Of a DNA stretch of 64,000 nt, positions 56,276 through 64,000 are shown in pieces. Below the pieces are notes generated by a model that had not been told where the DNA came from, did not search any database, and was given only the letters and a program-made list of their open reading frames with translations. Location: the NCBI RefSeq assembly GCF_038396785.1, contig NZ_CP151087.1:1488001-1552000 (forward strand), in the 5' to 3' direction. Position 1 is the first letter of the stretch, and the number at the start of each line of letters is the position of its first letter. Position numbers and translations under genes: made by a program. The stretch is from Sphingobacterium thalpophilum (GTDB lineage Bacteria; Bacteroidota; Bacteroidia; Sphingobacteriales; Sphingobacteriaceae).

Positions 56276-56326
56276 AAAAACCTCTTTTAATATGTAAATT
56301 GAAAACCTATTAACAAGAGGTTTTTT
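56276..56326 (+). terminator. Hairpin between FMN reductase and DJ-1 genes
   Basis: AAAAACCTCTT (56276-56286) pairs with AAGAGGTTTTTT (56315-56326) around a 28-base loop. It may terminate the upstream gene, but the 3' arm also holds the AAGAGG Shine-Dalgarno of the DJ-1 gene at 56330. Confidence 0.6.
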
Positions 56327-56329
56327 GAT

Positions 56330-56908
56330 ATGGCAAAAAAAATATTACTACTTGTAGGAGACTTTGTAGAAGACTACGAAGCAATGGTTCCATTTCAAGC
56401 AATGGGTTCTATAGGGATAACGGTAGATGCAATTGCTCCAGACCGCAAAAGCGGGGATGTAGTTCCCACAGCAGTACATGATTTCACTGGTGATCAGACC
56501 TACAAAGAATTGCGCGGGCATAATTTCGCAATCAATAAAGATTTCGACCAGGTAAATGTTGAAGACTATGACGGTCTATATATTGCTGGCGGACGATCGG
56601 CAGAATATATTCGACTCAACAAACGTGTTTTGGAGATTACGAAACACTTCTTTGAGCACAACAAACCTGTGGCGGCAATATGTCATGGTATCCAGGTGTT
56701 AACAGCTGCAAAAGTACTCGCAGGTCGTACATTGACAGCCTATGTTGCTGTAGGTCCAGACATTGAATTAGCAGGCGGCACATGGAAAAATATTCCTGCA
56801 GATCAAGCGGTCGTAGACGGAAATTTGGTCACCTCTCCTGCTTGGCCAGGACATCAGGCAATTTTAAAAGAGTTTTATAAGTTATTAGGTATTACTATTA
56901 CAATTTAA
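56330..56908 (+). CDS. DJ-1/PfpI-family protein
   Basis: This 192-residue protein has the DJ-1 fold with the nucleophile Cys in VAAICHGIQVL (about residue 117), a Glu near the N-terminus (GDFVEDYE) and His/Asp positions later. Members are intracellular proteases, glyoxalases or chaperones. The C-terminal SPAWPGHQAILKEFYKLLG is common to PfpI-like members. It is followed after 10 bp by a small membrane-anchored protein gene. Confidence 0.9.
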   Translation: MAKKILLLVGDFVEDYEAMVPFQAMGSIGITVDAIAPDRKSGDVVPTAVHDFTGDQTYKELRGHNFAINKDFDQVNVEDYDGLYIAGGRSAEYIRLNKRVLEITKHFFEHNKPVAAICHGIQVLTAAKVLAGRTLTAYVAVGPDIELAGGTWKNIPADQAVVDGNLVTSPAWPGHQAILKEFYKLLGITITI

Positions 56909-56918
56909 GTGTTTTTTA

Positions 56919-57296
56919 ATGAAGAAGAATAAAAGGTTATGGCTTTTGGTCATACCGATTTTAGTGCTGCTGGGTTTTATTTTAAAAGATAGCTTCAATC
57001 AGAAAAGTATTGAAGATTTACCGGGAGGTTTTAAGGAAGTCGCTTTCGTCAGAAATGAACAAAATAAAGGCGGTATCATACGCATCTATGCCGTTACAGT
57101 AGGTGACCTGTTGAACGCAGATTATACAGGCTGTCTTGACTTGATGCCAGTTAATGATTACGGAAGTACAACAACCGTATATTTCTTCGATCGAAGTGCA
57201 CCTTATCCAACAAGCTTATCAATTGACACACCCCATTTTGACACGACGAAATACAAAGCTATTCAAATTTCCAAAAAGTACGGAAAGAAGAAATAG
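56919..57296 (+). CDS. Membrane-anchored protein of unknown function
   Basis: This 125-residue protein has one N-terminal helix (LWLLVIPILVLLGFILK, about 7-23) after MKKNKR, then a periplasmic-type domain with FKEVAFVRNEQNKGGIIRIYAVTVGD and a Cys at about residue 72. I do not recognise a family. It is 10 bp downstream of the DJ-1 gene and probably cotranscribed. Confidence 0.7.
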   Translation: MKKNKRLWLLVIPILVLLGFILKDSFNQKSIEDLPGGFKEVAFVRNEQNKGGIIRIYAVTVGDLLNADYTGCLDLMPVNDYGSTTTVYFFDRSAPYPTSLSIDTPHFDTTKYKAIQISKKYGKKK

Positions 57297-57319
57297 ACGA
57301 AATCAAACATAATGACATG

Positions 57320-57356
57320 TCCCTCAAAGTCTGCTAGACTTTGGGGGATTTTTTTT
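57320..57356 (+). terminator. Terminator after the DJ-1 operon
   Basis: Arms TCCCTCAAAGTCT and AGACTTTGGGGGA (one G-T pair) with a 3-base loop and T8 tail. Confidence 0.88.
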
Positions 57357-57540
57357 GCCATGCTATGCTCTACCTTGTAGCGGTTATTTCTAGGGAAGAA
57401 GAATGATGGCAAAAATGCACCTTAAAACGATGCTCGAAATACATGAACAAAAAATAACTTAATAATTCTTTAACACAAAAAAGTTCGATTATCCCCTGCA
57501 GAGCTATAGTTTTGCTTTTTAAATTTACGTATATTTAGCT

Positions 57541-59610
57541 ATGGCGAAAAAATTTATTCCTAGAGACGTTAGTTGGTTGAGCTTTAATGGCAGAGTACTT
57601 CAGGAAGCTGCGGATGAGACTGTCCCTTTACCCTTAAGAATCAAATTTTTAGGTATATTTTCCAATAACCTCGATGAATTTTTCCGCGTGCGTGTTGCAG
57701 GTCTAAAACGGGCTATAGACCTCAAAGATAAAAGTGCCAATCAATCCTTCTATGAAGATCCTCAGCTTATCCTAGAAGAGCTCAATATCCGGGTCATCAA
57801 GCAGCAAAAGAAATTTGACAGTACCTGGAATCGTATCCAAAAAGATATGGCCAAACAAAATGTCTATATTAAGACCAGTGAGGAACTCAACCCCGAACAA
57901 CAGAAGTTTGTGAGTGACTATTATCAGGATGACGTAGAATCGAACGTCATTCCGCTGATATTGGACGATGTGCGGCCTATGCCTTATATTCGGGATAAGA
58001 GCCTTTATTTGGGCATTGCGATGGGAAAACAGGAATGGCAGTACGAAACCAAATTTGCACTCATCGAAATCCCGACCAGTCAAAATGGACGCTTCGTCCA
58101 GTTGCCATCGCCAAAAGATGAAAAACACATCATACTTTTGGAGGATGTTATCAAGTTTAATCTTCCTCTGATATTCTCCTATTTCGGTTTTGATGTATTC
58201 AATGCACATGTCTTTAAAGTCACAAAAGACGCCGAATTTGACATTGACAATGACATCAACACGACGCTGGTCGAAAAGATAAGCAAAGGGGTAAAAAACA
58301 GAAGAAAAGGTAAACCTACCCGATTTATTTTTGATCAAGAGATGGACCATAAATTGGTAGAATTCCTGATCAAGAAACTTAACCTTTCAAAAAAAGACAG
58401 CATCATTCCAGGACAAAAAATACACAACTTCAAACACTTCATGGATTTTCCCAATGTGTTTAAATCGTACAATCAGCCCTTGGAACGGACGTCCTTTCCA
58501 CACCCCTATTTCAAGAACTACGAACGTGTAACGGATACTGTATTGAAAAAAGATGTGCTGCTCTCCTTCCCCTATCATGAGTTTAGACCGATCATTGATC
58601 TACTTCGTGAAGCAGCGATGGATCCAGATGTGAAAACCATCCAGATTACGGCATACCGCTTAGCCTCGAATTCAAAAATTGCAAATGCCCTGATTAACGC
58701 AGCCCGCAATGGAAAGGAAGTCACCGTGATGCTTGAACTTCGGGCAAGATTTGATGAAGAAAACAATTTGGACTGGAAAGAGAAACTTGAACTGGAAGGC
58801 ATCAAGGTATTGACCGGTATCCCAAATAAAAAGGTCCATGCAAAACTATGCGTCATCAAAAAACGTATCGGAATGAAAACGATCCAGTATGGTTTTGTCA
58901 GCACAGGAAATATCAACGAAAAAACGGCTAAATTATACGGAGATTACTGCCTGTTAACGAGTAATAGGGATGTTATTGCCGATATAAATAAGGTTTTCAA
59001 TTACCTGAGACGTCCTAAGTCAAATCCGGCTGAAATTATCAAAAATTGCAAAAGTCTGTTGATATGCCCAACGGATATGCGCAGGGAACTTCTACACTAC
59101 ATCGATCAGGAGATTACCGAAGCCAAGGCTGGTCGAAAAGCATATATTATTGTCAAGGTAAACTCACTGAGCGATAAAGAAATGATTAAAAAGCTCTATG
59201 ATGCCGCAACAGCTGGTGTCAAAATAAACCTTATCATCCGGGGAATCTACTGTGCAACAAATCAAAAAACTTTTAAATTGCAAATGAATGCCATTTCAAT
59301 CGTCGATGAGTATTTGGAACATGCACGTGTGATGTATTTCTACAACGCTGGCCGAGAGCAGCTATTTATTTCCTCGGCAGATTGGATGACAAGAAACTTG
59401 GATCATCGCATCGAAGCAGCGGTCAAAATAACAAGTAAAAAAATCAAGGAAGATTTAAAAGAAATGCTTCAGATCCAGCTCAATGATAATGTCAAGGCCC
59501 GTATACTCAACAATTCACTGAGCAATCATTACGTTGAGAATAAAAAGGCGCCGTGCCGTTCGCAGATTGAAATATACAATTATCTGAAAAAAAAATTAGC
59601 GGATCATTAG
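57541..59610 (+). CDS. ppk1: Polyphosphate kinase 1
   Basis: This 689-residue enzyme makes polyphosphate from ATP. The N-terminal domain starts FIPRDVSWLSFNGRVLQEA; the two catalytic His regions are NKKVHAKLCVIKK (about residue 434, phosphorylated His) and EYLEHARVMYFYNAG (about 593). Arg/Lys for polyphosphate binding are in RVRVAGLKRAI. A TAGTTTTG box (57507-57514) and a TATATTTA box (57530-57537) lie just upstream. No exopolyphosphatase gene is adjacent. Confidence 0.95.
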   Translation: MAKKFIPRDVSWLSFNGRVLQEAADETVPLPLRIKFLGIFSNNLDEFFRVRVAGLKRAIDLKDKSANQSFYEDPQLILEELNIRVIKQQKKFDSTWNRIQKDMAKQNVYIKTSEELNPEQQKFVSDYYQDDVESNVIPLILDDVRPMPYIRDKSLYLGIAMGKQEWQYETKFALIEIPTSQNGRFVQLPSPKDEKHIILLEDVIKFNLPLIFSYFGFDVFNAHVFKVTKDAEFDIDNDINTTLVEKISKGVKNRRKGKPTRFIFDQEMDHKLVEFLIKKLNLSKKDSIIPGQKIHNFKHFMDFPNVFKSYNQPLERTSFPHPYFKNYERVTDTVLKKDVLLSFPYHEFRPIIDLLREAAMDPDVKTIQITAYRLASNSKIANALINAARNGKEVTVMLELRARFDEENNLDWKEKLELEGIKVLTGIPNKKVHAKLCVIKKRIGMKTIQYGFVSTGNINEKTAKLYGDYCLLTSNRDVIADINKVFNYLRRPKSNPAEIIKNCKSLLICPTDMRRELLHYIDQEITEAKAGRKAYIIVKVNSLSDKEMIKKLYDAATAGVKINLIIRGIYCATNQKTFKLQMNAISIVDEYLEHARVMYFYNAGREQLFISSADWMTRNLDHRIEAAVKITSKKIKEDLKEMLQIQLNDNVKARILNNSLSNHYVENKKAPCRSQIEIYNYLKKKLADH

Positions 59611-59734
59611 TGGGCTGTTGATCAATACGAGCACAAATTGGTCAATAAGCTGAATTCAAGATCATTCTTGTCATTACGAACGAGAATAACGTTTTATATT
59701 ATATTAATTAAGACACAAGTTGTATCTTCATTCC

Positions 59735-60415
59735 ATGAAATTTAACTTGTGTCTTATATTTGCCTTAAGCCTTTCCACGCTTTCTCTCAGTGCGCAGGAA
59801 AAGACCATGCCTTCAGATTTTGTATACGTCAAGGACATTATTCCAACAATAAGTTTAGAAATGCGTTATTTTGGTAGCCACAACTTCACCGGAAGGCCAA
59901 TTCAAGGTTATGAAAAACCAGTCGCTATTTTAACGAAGCGCGCAGCGCTAGCACTGCAACAGGTCGAGAACCATTTAAATAAAAAAGGTCTTGGCCTGAA
60001 AATATTCGATGCCTACCGTCCGCAACGTGCTGTTGACAACTTTAAAACATGGTCCTTAAACACCAATGATACTATCGCAAAAAGGGAATTCTACCCGCTT
60101 ATCAATAAGAAGAACTTGTTCAATCTAGGCTTTATTGCCTCCAAATCAGGCCACAGCCGTGGCAGTACAGTCGATCTAACGCTCATCAGCCTAAAAGATC
60201 ATAAGGAGATTGATATGGGTGGACCTTTTGATTTTTTCGGCGCAGTCTCCCATCATCACTATGCGCATCTGACCGCCCAACAGAAAGAAAACCGGAAGAT
60301 TTTAAAAGAAGCGATGGCTAAATTTGGCTTCAAAGCTTATGATAAGGAATGGTGGCATTACACTTTGCAAGATGAACCTTATCGTAAAACCTATTTTGAT
60401 TTTATCGTAAAATAA
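59735..60415 (+). CDS. D-Ala-D-Ala dipeptidase, VanX/DdpX type, secreted
   Basis: This 226-residue M15D zinc peptidase has a signal peptide (MKFNLCLIFALSLSTLSLSAQ). The zinc ligands are in SGHSRGSTVDLTL (His, Asp) and EWWHYT (catalytic Glu, His); DAYRPQRAVD supplies the Arg that stabilises the transition state. No vanH or vanA gene is near, so it more likely acts on peptidoglycan turnover products than in vancomycin resistance. The ATG at 59735 opens the signal peptide. The AraC gene starts 2 bp later. Confidence 0.9.
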   Translation: MKFNLCLIFALSLSTLSLSAQEKTMPSDFVYVKDIIPTISLEMRYFGSHNFTGRPIQGYEKPVAILTKRAALALQQVENHLNKKGLGLKIFDAYRPQRAVDNFKTWSLNTNDTIAKREFYPLINKKNLFNLGFIASKSGHSRGSTVDLTLISLKDHKEIDMGGPFDFFGAVSHHHYAHLTAQQKENRKILKEAMAKFGFKAYDKEWWHYTLQDEPYRKTYFDFIVK

Positions 60416-60417
60416 AC

Positions 60418-61308
60418 ATGTCTGTAAAGGAAACTCCCATCAAAAACAAGGGTTTTTATGTCTTTCATTTTAAGGGCAACAAATCGAAACCTGTCTTTAG
60501 TTCCGAGCAGCAGCAGATTTTAACAAAAGGTGACCTCTATTCGCTCTGTTTAATAAAAAAAGGTGAGACATCCTTCATGATTAATAACGAACGGGTACAA
60601 GTTGCGCAAAATCACCTTTTGTTAACCAATCCATCCTCCCGAGTGAATGGCTCTTCAGTCGTCAAATCTTGGGACTGTGAGGTATATTTGATTTTCTTTA
60701 CGCTAGATTTTAGCTTCAAACTGGATTTTCAAGAAGATTTCTTCGAGGTCACCAAAAAGTCGCTTGCCTTAAGTGACAGTTACATCTGGTCGCTATCGAA
60801 CCAAGATTCGATCAACTTATCTAACTTATTTAAACAGTTTATTCATTACGACCGACAAGACTCTAGCTACCTTTTCAAACATCAGATTATTAAGTCATTA
60901 ACAGAAATATTATTTTGTGAAATAGCTCGTCTAGGAAGCCAAAATATGCGAAATACACCCGCTATTCCCTCCCGGAAAAGAGAGATTCTGGCCAATTTTC
61001 ATTTGCTACTAAAAAAGTCGTTTCATAAAGAACACATGGTGCAATTTTATGCGATGGAACTTGGCATCACAGCGAAACACCTATCGGTGATTACCAAGGA
61101 ACTAACTGGAAAATCAGCAATAGAACTTATTCAGAACGTTTTAGTGGAGGAAGCAAAATCATTACTTTGCCAGGGGCTTCCTATCGGAGAAATTGCAGTG
61201 AAATTACATTTCTCGGATCAATCTTTTTTTGGTAAATTCTTTAAGCGAAATGTTGGAATCTCGCCTAAAGAATTTCGTCAGAATCTCTACTTAAACAAAG
61301 TCGATTAA
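60418..61308 (+). CDS. AraC-family regulator coupled to the dipeptidase gene
   Basis: This 296-residue protein has an N-terminal cupin-like domain (KKGETSFMINNERVQVAQNHLLLTNPSS) and a C-terminal double HTH: YAMELGITAKHLSVITKELTGKSA and IAVKLHFSDQSFFGKFFKRNVGISPKEFRQ. It starts 2 bp after the dipeptidase stop, so both are translated from the same mRNA. Its 3' end overlaps the convergent HAD gene by 18 bp. Confidence 0.9.
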   Translation: MSVKETPIKNKGFYVFHFKGNKSKPVFSSEQQQILTKGDLYSLCLIKKGETSFMINNERVQVAQNHLLLTNPSSRVNGSSVVKSWDCEVYLIFFTLDFSFKLDFQEDFFEVTKKSLALSDSYIWSLSNQDSINLSNLFKQFIHYDRQDSSYLFKHQIIKSLTEILFCEIARLGSQNMRNTPAIPSRKREILANFHLLLKKSFHKEHMVQFYAMELGITAKHLSVITKELTGKSAIELIQNVLVEEAKSLLCQGLPIGEIAVKLHFSDQSFFGKFFKRNVGISPKEFRQNLYLNKVD

Positions 61309-61998
61309 ATCGAAGATGCTTGTAAATTGCTGGTCTGCAGCTCCAGTATCCTGCAATTTATCCTCGCCCCAAGTCTGCCCTTTCAACCATAAGGTTTGGC
61401 AGCCAACCGCTTTGGCAGGTACCATATCTTTACTATAGGAATCACCCACCACCAATACCTCTTGTGCAGGAAGTCCTATTTTAGTTACACCTAAGGCATA
61501 AATGGCAGGATCAGGTTTGCGCACACCGACGACAGCCGACTCCACAACTTCCTGAAAATAAGATAGAATCCCAAAATCATCAAGGACCGATTTTAAATTA
61601 CCATAAAAATTGGAAACCATGACAATCGGATATTTTTCATGGAGTGAATTTAACAGTGGTTTTACCTCTTCAACCGTATTCTTCGCCAATGAATAACCGT
61701 CAAAGGCTATTCTATGCGCTAATGATCGGTCTAAGTCGTACCCTGCAGCAATAAGATAATCAAATTGCACATTGAGCTTTGCTTCAAGCACTTCCAAAAA
61801 ATTAAACTGCGGTTTAATAATAGGTTGTAAAGCCATCTGACGTTCCGCGTAGGTATAGGCCTCCTGAAAAGCGTTCAAATTTACAGGAACCTGATATTTT
61901 TCATAACCCGACCAGATAACAGCTCCCCAGTGGCCGCCATTGGTGTCTAAGGTTCCACCATAATCAAAAATAATCCCTTTAATATTAAACTTATCCAT
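61291..61998 (-). CDS. HAD-superfamily hydrolase
   Basis: This 235-residue protein has motif I IIFDYGGTLDTNG (Asp at about 12; the second Asp is replaced by Gly-Gly spacing typical of YjjG-like HADs), motif II VMVSNFYG, a Lys in VRKPDPAIY and motif IV VGDSYSKDM. A helical C1 cap lies between. It starts 1 bp after the LPG-synthase-like gene stop; a phosphatase acting on a lipid-head-group phosphate is possible from context. Confidence 0.85.
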   Translation of the reverse strand: MDKFNIKGIIFDYGGTLDTNGGHWGAVIWSGYEKYQVPVNLNAFQEAYTYAERQMALQPIIKPQFNFLEVLEAKLNVQFDYLIAAGYDLDRSLAHRIAFDGYSLAKNTVEEVKPLLNSLHEKYPIVMVSNFYGNLKSVLDDFGILSYFQEVVESAVVGVRKPDPAIYALGVTKIGLPAQEVLVVGDSYSKDMVPAKAVGCQTLWLKGQTWGEDKLQDTGAADQQFTSIFDLIDFV

Positions 61999-61999
61999 G

Positions 62000-63001
62000 T
62001 TATTTCTTTTTTACTAAACTCATCCACCCCAAACCGATCATAATCCACACAATTTCCCTAATTCGTGTCACAACACCCATAAAAATACCGACTTTCGCAG
62101 GCAATCCTATACTCATTACGGCCATTGCCAATCCACCTTCCCGGGTTCCCAACTGCATTGGAAAGAAAAAAACAAGATTGGCAAATAGGGAAGATCCTGA
62201 GCTAATTATCATAGCATCAATAAAATCAATATTGATATCTAAAGCCAAACCAATAAAATAAATCTCAAAACAGCCTACAACGCGTGCTACAAATTCCCAA
62301 AAAAGCGCCGTATAGAAACGACCGCGGCGATTTTGAAAAAGGTTTTTCACCTGTTGATCGACGTCATTCAAAGTTTCATACTTCGTCTCCAGTAAATTAC
62401 CGACTTTCTTACCTACCAAAGGCAGTTTAGACAAGGCTTTCAATAGTGAAACGGTAATTCCCTTCTTATAAAATTTTGTAAATAGCCAAGTACAGATGAT
62501 AGCCATTACAAAAATCGCAGCACAGGCCACATTGACCATCGTGCTAGCAGGCACAAACCAAAGAATTAGAAAAACAGAAGCGACCCAAAATAAAATATGC
62601 GATAGGATGTGCATGACACCGTATAACAGCACAGATGAACCTGCCTTCGAACCACCGACATAGTTTTTAAGCTCCATAATACGATAAGGCTCCCCTCCTA
62701 ACGCAACAAATGGTGTTATATAATTGATGGCATACCCCGATATTGTCAATTGTAAGACCTTCCAAAAAGGGACGTTTGTCTGTGGCAATTCCGGTTCCTG
62801 AATAATTGCCTTAAATGCCATAGCATTCATCCAGTAGAGTACTGCCCAGCTACCAAGTACAGGCAGAAACCACCAGCCAATATTTTCAAGGTTGTTCCAA
62901 ATCTCATCAATTCCCATTGCATGAATCATATAGGCCAGTGTACCTATACCGATCAGCATAAAGAGCACTTTATAGATTTTGCTACCCATAGGTTGGATCA
63001 T
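62000..63001 (-). CDS. LPG-synthase-TM / YbhN-like membrane protein
   Basis: This 333-residue protein has about eight helices and the UPF0104/lysylphosphatidylglycerol synthetase TM pattern, including ISGYAINYITPFVALGGEPYRIMELK and FFFPMQLGTREGGLAMAVMSIGLP. Family members flip or transfer lipids or polyprenyl-linked groups. It overlaps the upstream CDP-alcohol transferase gene by 20 bp, so the two are translationally coupled. Confidence 0.87.
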   Translation of the reverse strand: MIQPMGSKIYKVLFMLIGIGTLAYMIHAMGIDEIWNNLENIGWWFLPVLGSWAVLYWMNAMAFKAIIQEPELPQTNVPFWKVLQLTISGYAINYITPFVALGGEPYRIMELKNYVGGSKAGSSVLLYGVMHILSHILFWVASVFLILWFVPASTMVNVACAAIFVMAIICTWLFTKFYKKGITVSLLKALSKLPLVGKKVGNLLETKYETLNDVDQQVKNLFQNRRGRFYTALFWEFVARVVGCFEIYFIGLALDINIDFIDAMIISSGSSLFANLVFFFPMQLGTREGGLAMAVMSIGLPAKVGIFMGVVTRIREIVWIMIGLGWMSLVKKK

Positions 63002-63932
63002 TTGTTAATTTATCAACAAAATAGCCACTTACCTTTTCTTGTCGGTTACACATATAGATCAATATCGGATTTAGGACAAACATGTCAAAGAAAAAGTAAA
63101 TCCAAGGTTGGCCGATAAACAACCAAACAAATAGGAAAATCACCCTTGTATTGAACTGTACAATATTTGTATACTTCATCAATGGTTTATTTTGAGTTCT
63201 AAAGTCGACCATTAATTGTTTTGGCAATTCGTCTTTATAGCGACTTTTCACTAGGCGCAGTAGCTTTTGCAGTTTTGGCGAAAGCTTTTCCTGGTTTCGT
63301 GTATAGCCCATATAGCCATTTAACACAAATTTGCTGAAAAAATTCTTGCGCCAGGACAAGGCATCGTAGTCAACTTTCAAATCACGTGTATTGTCCAGCT
63401 CACTTCCAGCTTTACCTTTTATAAAATACAAATGCACGTTACGATAATAATCAGCCATTGCTGACTGAAGCATATGCGATACACCTGCAAGCACACAAAA
63501 TACCCATAGCCATTGTGGCCACCCCTCGTTAATACTGCGTAAACAGATCGCAATATGAATAGAAGCAAACCAAAAATCGCCAGCAAAACCATCCAAGATA
63601 CGACCAAAGCGACTTTTATTGTCCGTCATTCTGGCCAGCTGTCCATCGGCACTATCTAGAGAATTGGCAAAAACCAATAAAAGCATGCCGATCACATTAA
63701 TCCATAACGCCGGGTAATAGAATAAAATACCCGCCGCAACGCCAAAGAAAATACTAATAATGGTTACAGCGTTGGGTGTAATACCAATTTTTGCACAGAC
63801 TTGCGCAATGCGATAACCTATGGGTCGATAAAACCAAATATCAATTCGTTCCTCAGTATCATTAGATTTTAAAGATTGTTCGAATGCACTCAAATTATCT
63901 TCTTCGATTACATTAACTTGTTCTTTCTGCAT
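62982..63932 (-). CDS. CDP-alcohol phosphatidyltransferase
   Basis: This 316-residue membrane enzyme joins an alcohol to a CDP-activated lipid, or a CDP-alcohol to a lipid. The complete motif D-x2-DG-x2-AR-x8-G-x3-D-x3-D is present in DSADGQLARMTDNKSRFG...DGFAGD (about residues 92-114). About six helices are visible, with a ~80-residue polar segment between them. ATG at 63932 is used; the longer frame starts at a TTG within the preceding gene. Substrates are unknown; inositol phosphate is one option. Confidence 0.88.
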   Translation of the reverse strand: MQKEQVNVIEEDNLSAFEQSLKSNDTEERIDIWFYRPIGYRIAQVCAKIGITPNAVTIISIFFGVAAGILFYYPALWINVIGMLLLVFANSLDSADGQLARMTDNKSRFGRILDGFAGDFWFASIHIAICLRSINEGWPQWLWVFCVLAGVSHMLQSAMADYYRNVHLYFIKGKAGSELDNTRDLKVDYDALSWRKNFFSKFVLNGYMGYTRNQEKLSPKLQKLLRLVKSRYKDELPKQLMVDFRTQNKPLMKYTNIVQFNTRVIFLFVWLFIGQPWIYFFFDMFVLNPILIYMCNRQEKVSGYFVDKLTNDPTYG

Positions 63933-64000
63933 TGTGGTTCTTTTCAGTAAATTTATGGTAAACCATTTGAGCAATGGCCTCTGCAGCCTCTGCCCGACAA
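63913..64000 (-). CDS. C-terminal end of an upstream gene, truncated by the window
   Basis: A frame open from the window edge ends at 63913-63915, giving 28 residues (CRAEAAEAIAQMVYHKFTEKNHNAERTS). It overlaps the first 20 bases of the CDP-alcohol transferase gene, the kind of overlap seen elsewhere in this cluster. The Ala/Glu-rich helix looks like a real C-terminus, but the family cannot be named. Confidence 0.4.
   Translation of the reverse strand, partial: CRAEAAEAIAQMVYHKFTEKNHNAERTS

Noticed and set aside
59735..60415. Vancomycin resistance gene vanX
   Set aside because: No vanH, vanA or vanRS genes nearby; a peptidoglycan-recycling role is more likely.

Overview
The window looks like a housekeeping stretch of a Bacteroidota chromosome, most likely a Sphingobacterium-type member of the Sphingobacteriaceae (inference). 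The evidence is a 286-residue primary sigma factor without region 1.1, many promoters of the Bacteroidota form TTG-N19-21-TAnnTTTG, FtsX/LolE-type and M16 proteins of the Bacteroidota kind, malate:quinone oxidoreductase, a monofunctional aspartokinase next to LysA, and a large single-chain PurL. Codon use looks even throughout. The only clear mobile element is one IS1182-family insertion sequence.

Layout. 1-6140: a truncated secreted protein, a UbiA prenyltransferase with EngB, an ABC-2 exporter pair (ATPase and permease), an Mpo1/DUF962-like membrane protein and a HAD phosphatase. 6166-6343: a block of short repeats beginning with a copied piece of the phosphatase 3' end. 6457-11452 (minus strand): pheT, a coiled-coil protein, zapA, a 6S-like RNA and rny. 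11960-18245: purL, DoxX, then an AEC transporter divergent from an AraC regulator. 18300-23182 (minus): a large MscS-family channel, then a tight three-gene operon of an Lgt-like membrane protein, a small membrane protein and a Tes/MJ0619-like radical SAM protein. 23320-28097 (minus): lysC-lysA and serC-serA. 28284-33341 (minus): a small unknown gene, icd, a Kef-type antiporter and an FtsX/LolE-like permease. 33493-35877: fmt, a small XRE regulator and rpoD. 35961-37730: the IS element. 37751-43830: an M16 peptidase, a XerD-type recombinase, tRNA-Arg(CCG), and a TPP-riboswitch-controlled operon of a PnuC-family transporter (probably the thiamine transporter PnuT) and an acyl-CoA-dehydrogenase-like flavoprotein. 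44046-57296: mqo, fabG-like SDR, a LuxE-like protein, a zinc peptidase, a PhnA-like protein, a polysaccharide deacetylase, a His/Gly/Arg-rich secreted protein, two FMN reductases, a class IV aminotransferase, RluD, an ACC-deaminase-like protein and DJ-1/PfpI. 57541-64000: polyphosphate kinase, a VanX-type dipeptidase with an AraC regulator, then a minus-strand cluster of a CDP-alcohol phosphotransferase, an LPG-synthase-like membrane protein and a HAD phosphatase, suggestive of polar lipid head-group synthesis.

Genes that work together: lysC-lysA make lysine; serC-serA make serine; zapA, the coiled-coil gene and pheT share a cluster with the global regulators 6S RNA and RNase Y; the TPP riboswitch ties PnuT and its flavoprotein partner to thiamine status. 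The two best candidates for undescribed biology are the radical SAM/Lgt-like/small-membrane-protein operon (20764-23182) and the unexplained flavoprotein in the thiamine-controlled operon (42147-44022). Several familiar folds here lack their usual functional residues: Lgt-like, Mpo1-like, PhnA-like, and Icd cofactor contacts.
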